A DNA stretch of 13,615 bases from positions 1-13,615 of the forward strand of contig CAYOMP010000065.1 of assembly GCA_964405075.1 (NCBI GenBank), given 5' to 3'. Position numbers and translations under genes: made by a program. This document shows, in pieces, positions 8,687 to 13,615 of the stretch. The stretch is from CAYOMP01 sp964405075. Its GTDB lineage: Bacteria > Bacillota > Clostridia > Lachnospirales > Lachnospiraceae. Positions within the stretch are counted from its first letter, which is position 1, and each line of letters starts with the position of its first letter. The notes under the pieces were generated by a model. It did not search any database. It saw only the letters and a program-made list of their open reading frames with translations, and was not told the origin of the DNA.

Positions 8687-8689
8687 CTA
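8687..8689 (-). other. In-frame amber (TAG) codon that splits one surface-protein gene
   Basis: The reading frame before this TAG (context GGA TAG TCT) and the frame after it are the same. Translation through it gives continuous, domain-like sequence on both sides: ...CPAGYKG, stop, SIEHNAGNNG... No insertion or deletion is needed to join the halves. One base change from TAT, TAC, CAG, TGG, AAG, GAG, TCG or TTG would produce it. It can be a true nonsense mutation, a sequencing error or a recoded codon; the sequence alone cannot decide. Confidence 0.9.
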
Positions 8690-10096
8690 TCCTTTATATC
8701 CGGCTGGACATTTGCTATATTTTACTTCATAGGTACTTCCCTGATTTACACTTGGAGTTTCTGTTGCTATTAATTGCCAAGTGTTATTTGCTAATAACTT
8801 ATAATGATGAATTGTCTGTGTATGCTGTAATGGTGATACAACTACTGCATCACTTCTACCTATGTGGCCTGTTATATCTTTTACATGAACATAATATGTT
8901 CCACCGGCTGTTGCTGAAAAGGAAATATTCTGACTTGGACTACCGTCACACGCAGTCCATCCGCTTGCAGGTGCAGTAGATGAAGTTGATACTACATAAC
9001 TGCCTAATCCTGACTGACTATCTGCTATTGTTGCTGTGAGTGTACCATTATCACCATTTGTATTTGTGATTGTTGGTGCAGCTGTGTCTATGTTGTAAGT
9101 GCCAGTTCCATTTGCTGCTGATTTGTTACCAACAGCATCTTTTGCGTATGCACGTATGTATGCTGTAGATGTAAGTTTCTTAGTATACGTTGCCGGATTG
9201 CTATTTGTAGAATGAGCAATAAAGGTTTCACTTTCATAACTTGCTCTTTCTCTTATCTCTGTTACATTAACTTTATTATCTGTTGCTTTAATTGTAACAT
9301 CCACGCTATCGGCGTACCATTCTGCATTTGTTGATGGATTTTTAAATCCAGCCGGTGCACTATATGTAACAGTTGGTGCTGTACTATCTATATCTGCTGA
9401 TGTTGGTCCATCGTAGCTTATGTAACAGTGAACATCACTGCCACTTCCTCTTAATACTAAATATTGTGCATTACTAGGTATACTTGATAGATTAAAATAA
9501 TCACTAGTTTTACCTCCGGAATTATGAGGAATATCACCACTTACTGGTAATTTTTTTACATTGTAATCTTTACTTAATATAAAATTTTGTAAACCATGGT
9601 CTTGGTCATATTCAGATGCAGGAGCTGAAGGTTTTCTACTTGTAAAGTATATTGCAGACCATTTGCCAGTTGAATTTGTTATAGCCCACCAGCCTTGCCA
9701 ACTAATTTGAATCTGAGTACTACTAGAATATTTTCCACCCGAATTAACACCATCTGAAAATTTGTAAGTTAAAGAACCAGATTCAAAAGCACCTATTCCT
9801 GGCGATGCTTTAGTATTAAGATTGTTATCATTATCTGAAATCAATCCACTATCATCTGTCTCTTCGATATCTATAGCAGGACTTGTCTCAGTTTTTACGC
9901 TTGTTTCATCTTCCTTTGAATCAGAAGTAGAAACTGTTGTACTTTCGTTTGTTTCAGTAGTAATTTTATCTAGTGTACTATCCCTTTCTACACTTGCACT
10001 CGTTGATGCATTTAAACTTAACTCAACACTACTATCCATTATGCCTGTCAATAATGCTGAGCATAGAACTAATGCTATATTCTTTTTCCAGTTCAC
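8687..10096 (-). CDS. N-terminal part of the giant Ig-like surface protein, ending at the amber codon
   Basis: Read to the TAG, this gives 469 residues. The first residues (NWKKN, then a hydrophobic stretch to about 20) form a signal peptide. Residues about 30-95 are rich in Ser, Thr and Glu. Next comes a beta-rich region of about 130 residues with WQGWW, and then Ig-like modules starting at TAPTVTYSAP (near 235), with AEWYADS, ATDN and DAAPTITN-like transitions. The part just before the stop is cut in the middle of a module. The GTG at 10096 is chosen as start because GGAGGA lies 7 bases before it. An earlier in-frame TTG at 10111 overlaps that ribosome binding site and is unlikely. As it stands the product would be a soluble secreted fragment with no anchor. 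It is translationally coupled to the upstream 81-residue gene, whose TAG ends at 10098, one base before this GTG. Confidence 0.82.
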   Translation of the reverse strand: MNWKKNIALVLCSALLTGIMDSSVELSLNASTSASVERDSTLDKITTETNESTTVSTSDSKEDETSVKTETSPAIDIEETDDSGLISDNDNNLNTKASPGIGAFESGSLTYKFSDGVNSGGKYSSSTQIQISWQGWWAITNSTGKWSAIYFTSRKPSAPASEYDQDHGLQNFILSKDYNVKKLPVSGDIPHNSGGKTSDYFNLSSIPSNAQYLVLRGSGSDVHCYISYDGPTSADIDSTAPTVTYSAPAGFKNPSTNAEWYADSVDVTIKATDNKVNVTEIRERASYESETFIAHSTNSNPATYTKKLTSTAYIRAYAKDAVGNKSAANGTGTYNIDTAAPTITNTNGDNGTLTATIADSQSGLGSYVVSTSSTAPASGWTACDGSPSQNISFSATAGGTYYVHVKDITGHIGRSDAVVVSPLQHTQTIHHYKLLANNTWQLIATETPSVNQGSTYEVKYSKCPAGYKG

Positions 10097-10097
10097 T

Positions 10098-10343
10098 CTA
10101 TAATCCTCCAAGTATTTGCTTAAATAAAATATCTCTAATTTGTGGATTTACAATTGCATTTACTCCGCAGGATAATAATATGCAAATGCCAATCCAAATA
10201 GTTATTTTCGAAATAGTATATACGATATTTTCCATATACTTACAGAAAATGGCAAAATTACTTTCATCTTTGATAACTATTGTCTGTGTAGTATCATCTG
10301 TTTGGAATATTCTCACCATTTTTTCAATTTGTTTTTGTCGCAT
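10098..10343 (-). CDS. Small single-helix membrane protein of unknown function
   Basis: The gene codes 81 residues. The first 40 are hydrophilic, residues about 47-65 form one transmembrane helix, and the last 16 are short and amphipathic. I do not recognise a family. Its stop codon lies one base before the GTG of the giant surface protein, and the ribosome binding site of that gene is inside its last codons, so the two are co-transcribed and probably translationally coupled. It could be an assembly or membrane partner of the large protein, but that is inference from position. The ATG at 10343 has only a weak site (AAGGA 14 bases upstream), and part of that site can pair in a small hairpin (10356-10369), so the exact start is uncertain; ATG codons 9 and 37 are alternatives. 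It is supported as a gene by its tight junction with the next gene and by a strong promoter upstream. Confidence 0.68.
   Translation of the reverse strand: MRQKQIEKMVRIFQTDDTTQTIVIKDESNFAIFCKYMENIVYTISKITIWIGICILLSCGVNAIVNPQIRDILFKQILGGL
10104..10109 (-). promoter_or_regulatory. Ribosome binding site that fixes the GTG start of the giant gene
   Basis: GGAGGA lies inside the final codons of the 81-residue gene and 7 bases before the GTG at 10096. It rules out the upstream TTG as start and implies coupling between the two genes. Confidence 0.8.
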
Positions 10344-10561
10344 ATTCTTTCGATTTTTCCTTATGGAAAGCCTTTTTTTTCTGCAATTAAGTGTATTACT
10401 CGTTAATTATCACTCCCAACATTATTGATTTGTAAAATAATTGATTTTAGTAGTCAAACGACTATGATATTGGCGTTATTCGCCATAATCGAAACTCTTA
10501 CGAGTTAAGCAGTCCTTTTCGGACAAAAAGAAAAAAGTTGTAATCCAACTTTTATTAGACG
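10344..10561 (-). promoter_or_regulatory. Long 5' leader with five tandem short hairpins
   Basis: From the predicted transcription start (near 10561) to the 81-residue gene there are about 218 bases without a coding frame. Between 10451 and 10553 five consecutive inverted repeats occur, all with loops of 4-5 bases: 10533-10540 with 10546-10553 (8 bp), 10512-10515 with 10521-10524 (4 bp), 10493-10497 with 10502-10506 (5 bp), 10471-10475 with 10481-10485 (5 bp) and 10451-10455 with 10460-10464 (5 bp). Their centres are about 18-25 bases apart and the stem sequences differ, so this is not a repeat array. The first hairpin in transcript order is terminator-like. The layout suggests a cis-acting RNA element controlling the surface-protein operon. 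I do not recognise a known riboswitch or leader family. Confidence 0.6.
10526..10553 (-). terminator. Terminator-like first hairpin of the leader
   Basis: On the minus strand an 8-bp stem (AAAAGTTG, loop GATTA, CAACTTTT) is followed by a T-rich run interrupted by one C. It lies only about 8-35 bases downstream of the predicted transcription start, so most transcripts might end here unless read-through is favoured. It would also stop any read-through from upstream. The stem has few G-C pairs, so its strength is uncertain. Confidence 0.55.
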
Positions 10562-10567
10562 TTATTT

Positions 10568-10596
10568 ATTATATTTATCACTTTATGAAAAGTCAA
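10568..10596 (-). promoter_or_regulatory. Near-consensus sigma-A promoter of the surface-protein operon
   Basis: TTGACT (10596-10591) and a perfect TATAAT (10573-10568) are 17 bases apart on the minus strand, 11 of 12 consensus positions. The expected start point is near 10561, directly before the hairpin leader. It is the best promoter in the window. Confidence 0.82.
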
Positions 10597-10736
10597 TAGT
10601 TTTTTTATTATTTGATGTATATTTTTTTTCTAAACAAGTTACTGATTCATTTATATTACTGGTAATAGCTAGAATCTTTTTATAACATTTTTAAAGTAAA
10701 TCAGCAAATATTCAGATATTTTTATCTTAATCTTAT
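10597..10736. other. AT-rich spacer between candidate RNA terminator and operon promoter
   Basis: No coding frame is supported. The only structure noted is a near-perfect palindrome, TATTACTGGTAATA, at 10654-10667, about 58 bases upstream of the -35 box. It could be an operator, but in such AT-rich sequence it may be chance. Confidence 0.4.
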
Positions 10737-10772
10737 AAAAAGAGGTCACATAAACATTACGTTTATAGGACC
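10737..10772 (-). terminator. Strong Rho-independent terminator after the candidate RNA
   Basis: On the minus strand, arms at 10772-10761 and 10755-10744 pair over 12 positions with one mismatch and one wobble around a 5-base loop. TCTTTTT follows. It separates the defence operon and the candidate RNA from the surface-protein operon. Confidence 0.8.
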
Positions 10773-10950
10773 CCACCATTAATAATCAATATATAAATTC
10801 ATACTTCGCTTCCGCTTGTATTCATTAAGTGCCTCAATGCACCCTGAGCTAACATGGCAGTTTCTAAGGTGTCCGCAGATTTTACGGGGTTTTGAGGTCG
10901 GTTGTATATCACGTGTATAGGGTGATTGTCGGATAATTTCGATGAATGCC
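10737..10950 (-). ncRNA. Candidate structured non-coding RNA
   Basis: A stretch of about 214 bases with no supported gene carries several compatible stems on the minus strand. CCTCAA (10897-10892) pairs with TTGAGG (10837-10832) and encloses two hairpins: CCGT with GCGG (10887-10873), and CACCTTAG with CTCAGGGTG (10871-10840). Downstream, a 31-base hairpin (10826-10796) pairs AAT and ATAC arms across tandem G-A mismatches and has a GGAA tetraloop. A strong terminator follows. A TATAGT (10957-10952) could be the -10, but the -35 is poor. The region is visibly more GC-rich than its flanks. It could be a free-standing RNA, the 3' UTR of the defence operon, or a relic of a mobile element end. I could not match it to 6S, tmRNA, T-box, or the common riboswitch consensus motifs. 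Confidence 0.42.
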
Positions 10951-11070
10951 TACTATAAGAGAGCACAATAAATTACGGAAAAAAAATTGAAAAAACGGAA
11001 ATAGCTATATTTTGCATCCAATATTGATTCACAATCCAGTTTATTTTCTACCAAATTTCTCTCTATTTTT

Positions 11071-11841
11071 TTAATCCAAAAAATCTTCATCAACTCTATG
11101 AAGCCATTTCATTTCTTCTATTGCACACTTCCCACACACTCCCTCAAAACTCGAGGAATCATCCATAATTACAATCTGTGAAGATGGAACCAATTTGCCA
11201 CAAGATGCACATTTTTCCAGTCTTTCTTCCTTGTCATGCACATCTAAACACAATGTAGATATCGCATCATCTTCAAAATATCCATTTATAACAAAAGAAG
11301 TATTTATAAATACAGCGTAGTGTTTCATTGGATCAGTTACTATTTTCCCGCACTCTTTACACCTAGCCCCTTGAAGCTTATCTTCTATAACCTGAGAATA
11401 AAACCACATAGACTCAAATTCATATACAATTTTATCAACAATACTTAACTCATCGATTCTAAGCATATTTTCCCAATTTCTCTTTGATGCCTGATGCGTA
11501 AAATTGTAAGAACCAACCCAAGCAATGTTATCACAAATTAATATCTTGTTATGCATATGACTTCCCATTTTGTCTCCTTCATAATAAGTCCCTAATCTCA
11601 TGCAGTTTAATCTATAGAAAACGTCTCTCGCCACTTGATTATCATCTCTTTGAAAATCAGCATTATTTAAAATAATACGTTTGTCTTCCGCACATGAATC
11701 TATTATTTCGCATTCAAAATCTTTATCTGTGAAAAATGCCATTGCACATAATATTCTTGACTTTGTACTTCTAATATCATCTATAATTCGATTTTTTATT
11801 TCATTCTCTTTTCCTGGATGGCAAAAAAATATATCATTCAT
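11071..11841 (-). CDS. PLD-superfamily (HKD) nuclease-like protein with two Cys-rich zinc-binding modules
   Basis: The protein has 256 residues and no signal peptide. Residues about 1-150 form one phospholipase D-like domain with the HxKx4D motif complete (H97, K99, D104) followed by GSYNF at 110-114. One HKD motif per chain is typical of Nuc/BfiI-type nucleases that work as dimers, so nucleic acid cleavage is the likely activity. The C-terminal part has paired cysteines: C161/C164 with C198 and H202, then C211/C214 with C236/C239, consistent with two zinc ribbons that may bind nucleic acid or a partner. It is the third gene of the ATPase-RloB operon, starting 16 bases after the RloB stop. 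The ATG at 11841 follows an AAGGGG stretch by about 8 bases and an AGGAG directly. The sequence looks more AT-rich than the two genes upstream, which may mean a separate origin. Confidence 0.85.
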   Translation of the reverse strand: MNDIFFCHPGKENEIKNRIIDDIRSTKSRILCAMAFFTDKDFECEIIDSCAEDKRIILNNADFQRDDNQVARDVFYRLNCMRLGTYYEGDKMGSHMHNKILICDNIAWVGSYNFTHQASKRNWENMLRIDELSIVDKIVYEFESMWFYSQVIEDKLQGARCKECGKIVTDPMKHYAVFINTSFVINGYFEDDAISTLCLDVHDKEERLEKCASCGKLVPSSQIVIMDDSSSFEGVCGKCAIEEMKWLHRVDEDFLD

Positions 11842-11857
11842 CTCCTATTCCCCTTTG

Positions 11858-12637
11858 TCATTTTCCAACAGATTTCTTCAGTTCATCTATACTCATCCAG
11901 GCAGTTTCATCCTTAACTGCTCCTTCAGCTTCATCAAGCTTACTGAGTATCTTCTTTTCAGCCTTTTCATACTCACAGTTCTTAATATCTGTATCCAAAT
12001 ATTTGCTCTTAATCTCTCCCACCAACTCATGTACCGTCGTACAAGGGCACATCTCTGATGGCTTTGTTTTACCTTCTCGTTTACATTGCTCCAACTTCTG
12101 CTTTGCTATCTGAATTGCCTTTTCTTCATCTCCCGATTTACAGAGTTTTCCATACATCTGCTCATCAGCTTTGGAATACTTCTGCCCGGTTTTGGTCTCA
12201 TATACTCGCCCAAAATCTGAGCAGCAAGTCCAAGAATCTTGGATTGCCGGCATAGCACCGAAGTAGGCATACATCCATATTTCAAAGCATGGATTAGACC
12301 AGCCCACCTGTATTCCTTTACTCACTGCTTCTGCAATAATCTCGTCAAACCCTTGCACCTGATCTCTGTCAAATACAATCCACGGAATACGATACTGTGC
12401 ATCATAAGCAGTAAGTTCCAAACATTTATCAATCATGGTACGAGTCTTTGTCTCAACAACCTTGATAACAAGCTTATTTCTAACATACTCCGGCAAAGCC
12501 TGATGGAGTCCTGTAAAGTAACAACGCTCTGTAGCTTCTGTATCGGTAACAATCAGATAGTAACCTAATTCCGGCACTTTGAATTGTTTTCTCTGCTCCC
12601 GCGATTTTCGGTTACCCGTTCTATCCTTTTTCGCCAT
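11858..12637 (-). CDS. RloB-like TOPRIM-domain protein
   Basis: A soluble protein of 259 residues with a basic N-terminus. It is recognised as RloB-like from three ordered motifs: YYLIVTDTEATERCYF (26-41), IVFDRDQ (87-93) and GWSNPCFEIWMY (112-123). RloB proteins are TOPRIM-type, metal-dependent and presumed nucleases, first noted as restriction-linked ORFs. The DxD pair D90/D92 is present. In the first motif the usual EG...TE wording is DT...TE (D32, E37), so the first acidic residue is Asp rather than Glu. The ATG at 12637 is chosen since GAGGAGG lies 7 bases before it. A TTG at 12643 would add two residues and lies too close to that site. The start is 2 bases after the ATPase stop, so both are translated from one message. 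By analogy with ATPase-TOPRIM systems such as PARIS, the ATPase may hold this effector in check until infection. That role is inference. Confidence 0.85.
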   Translation of the reverse strand: MAKKDRTGNRKSREQRKQFKVPELGYYLIVTDTEATERCYFTGLHQALPEYVRNKLVIKVVETKTRTMIDKCLELTAYDAQYRIPWIVFDRDQVQGFDEIIAEAVSKGIQVGWSNPCFEIWMYAYFGAMPAIQDSWTCCSDFGRVYETKTGQKYSKADEQMYGKLCKSGDEEKAIQIAKQKLEQCKREGKTKPSEMCPCTTVHELVGEIKSKYLDTDIKNCEYEKAEKKILSKLDEAEGAVKDETAWMSIDELKKSVGK

Positions 12638-12639
12638 AC

Positions 12640-13614
12640 TCAATCCTCCTCTTTTTGAGGTGATAAGCCAGCTTCTTCAGACACTTGGATAAGTGCATCC
12701 TTAAATATGTCTAATGCCTTAAGAATAGGAATTGCACCATACTTTCCTATCAAATAATTCTTCTCATAGCTTTCGTCCTTACGGATACGGGAACCATCCT
12801 CATCCACAAAATCAGCCAATGAATACAGTGTAGAAATGCCTCTGTCATCCTTTTCCACAAACCAAATTTCATCACGACGTAACAACTGATTAGACAACTG
12901 CCATGTGTCATGAGTTGTAAATACAAGCTGTGCATGATTGGTATTGATTTCCGGATTTAAGAATGTAAGCAAAAAGTTTCTTACAAGCAACGGATGAAGG
13001 CGGGCATTTAATTCATCAATAAAGAATACGCTTCCCTTTTCCAATACTTCCTGTAGTTCCGGATATAATGCAAACATTTTCAATGTTCCGGCAGACTCCA
13101 TTCCCAAAGGGATTTCTGCCATACCGTCCGAATCAATCATTTTATGGAGGGCATTAATTTTGTAAGTATCCTCTTTTGTTTCTCCATCGTGAGGAACCTT
13201 TTCAATCCTAAAGTCCTTGATATGCTCGTCAAAAGATGCAAAATATTCTACCACCTTCTGCTGAACATCCTTGTTTTCTACAAATCCCTTTGGCAATCTG
13301 CGCAACATAAAGAAGTTTGTGAAAGGATCACCAAAATCAGCAGATTCATTTGCAAGAAACCAATCTCTGATTGCCTTACACTTACCGACTTTCAACTTCG
13401 CTCCCAAAGAGATAATCAGCACCTGCTTTTCAAGAGCAACCTGAATATTATCCCTACTGCTCTTAGGGAATCCGGATAAATCCAACTCGTCATCGGAAGT
13501 TCCACGGTAAAATACGGTACTGTACTTTCTGGCGGTCTTTGCCTTCGAGTTGAGCCATTCTTCCGTTACTCCTTCCTTGTTAATGCAGAAACCATAATTA
13601 TATGTTCTCTCTGA
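12640..13614 (-). CDS. AAA/ABC-type ATPase, RloA-like, C-terminal part (5' end outside window)
   Basis: The frame is open to the window edge, giving 324 residues of the C-terminal side. An internal TTG at 13485 is not the start, since a coherent sequence runs through it (VFYRGTSDDELDLSGF). Motifs seen: signature-like LGMESAGT, Walker B VFFIDELNARLHPLL and H-loop TTHDTWQL. Walker A must lie upstream, beyond the window. This is the wording of the AAA_15/AAA_21 (COG1106-type) OLD/SMC-like ATPases that pair with RloB or TOPRIM effectors in defence loci. It is followed with a 2-base gap by the RloB-like gene and then by the PLD gene, forming one operon. No membrane segment is visible. As part of a defence complex it would act as sensor or scaffold ATPase in the cytoplasm; that is family-based inference. 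Confidence 0.88.
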   Translation of the reverse strand, partial: SERTYNYGFCINKEGVTEEWLNSKAKTARKYSTVFYRGTSDDELDLSGFPKSSRDNIQVALEKQVLIISLGAKLKVGKCKAIRDWFLANESADFGDPFTNFFMLRRLPKGFVENKDVQQKVVEYFASFDEHIKDFRIEKVPHDGETKEDTYKINALHKMIDSDGMAEIPLGMESAGTLKMFALYPELQEVLEKGSVFFIDELNARLHPLLVRNFLLTFLNPEINTNHAQLVFTTHDTWQLSNQLLRRDEIWFVEKDDRGISTLYSLADFVDEDGSRIRKDESYEKNYLIGKYGAIPILKALDIFKDALIQVSEEAGLSPQKEED

Positions 13615-13615
13615 C

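Noticed and set aside
8687..8689. Pyrrolysine insertion at the TAG
   Set aside because: No pyl genes are in the window and an Ig-like surface domain is not a known Pyl protein; only a whole-genome check could reopen this.
10451..10553. CRISPR array or repeat cluster
   Set aside because: The five hairpins have unrelated stem sequences and no conserved repeat unit.
10779..10949. 57-codon open minus-strand frame across the candidate RNA, considered as a transposase C-terminal remnant
   Set aside because: It has two stop codons directly before it, no start with a ribosome binding site, and no motif I recognise; the paired structure explains the region better.
10737..10990. 6S RNA, tmRNA, T-box, or common riboswitch
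   Set aside because: There is no long single extended hairpin as in 6S, no tRNA-like ends, no AGGGTGG-ACCGCG T-box motif, and none of the conserved core strings of the common riboswitches that I can recall.
12635..12643. TTG start at 12643 for the RloB-like gene giving a 4-base overlap with the ATPase gene
   Set aside because: The GAGGAGG site is only 1 base before this TTG but 7 bases before the ATG at 12637.

Overview
The window comes from an AT-rich, low-GC Gram-positive bacterium, most likely a gut or rumen Clostridia member of the Lachnospiraceae type. The grounds are the strong AGGAGG-type ribosome binding sites, the AT-rich codon use, and large secreted proteins that combine LRR_5 repeats with BIG_2 Ig-like domains. 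No taxonomic marker gene is present, so this is inference. All genes except the first lie on the minus strand.

Layout, left to right. (1) The 3' end of an ABC-F ATPase on the plus strand, closed by a perfect hairpin that probably terminates in both directions. (2) A three-domain cyclic-di-GMP protein (receiver, degenerate GGDEF, intact EAL) with its own promoter. (3) A secreted 845-residue protein with an N-terminal leucine-rich-repeat module, Ig-like domains, an Asn/Ser-rich linker and two C-terminal BIG_2 domains. (4) A very large Ig-like, membrane-anchored surface protein, about 1535 codons, split at codon 470 by one in-frame TAG. It is preceded by an 81-residue one-helix membrane protein whose stop codon ends one base before the GTG start of the large gene. 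This two-gene unit has a near-consensus promoter (TTGACT, 17 bp, TATAAT) and a leader of about 220 bases holding five short hairpins in tandem. (5) A gene-free stretch of about 730 bases that contains this leader and, further upstream, a candidate structured RNA ending in a strong terminator. (6) A three-gene operon that resembles a phage-defence module: an AAA/ABC-type ATPase cut by the window edge, an RloB-like TOPRIM protein and a PLD-superfamily (HKD) nuclease with two Cys-rich zinc-binding modules.

Functionally, the left two thirds is a cell-surface region: two large extracellular proteins, a small membrane partner and a c-di-GMP phosphodiesterase that could tune surface behaviour. That link rests on proximity only. 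The right third is an accessory or defence region. The ATPase plus RloB pair echoes the rloA/rloB pair and the ATPase-TOPRIM logic of PARIS-type systems; the added PLD nuclease is the less usual part. The main points for follow-up are the ATPase-RloB-PLD operon, the five-hairpin leader, the candidate RNA at about 10737-10950 and the amber codon in the giant gene.
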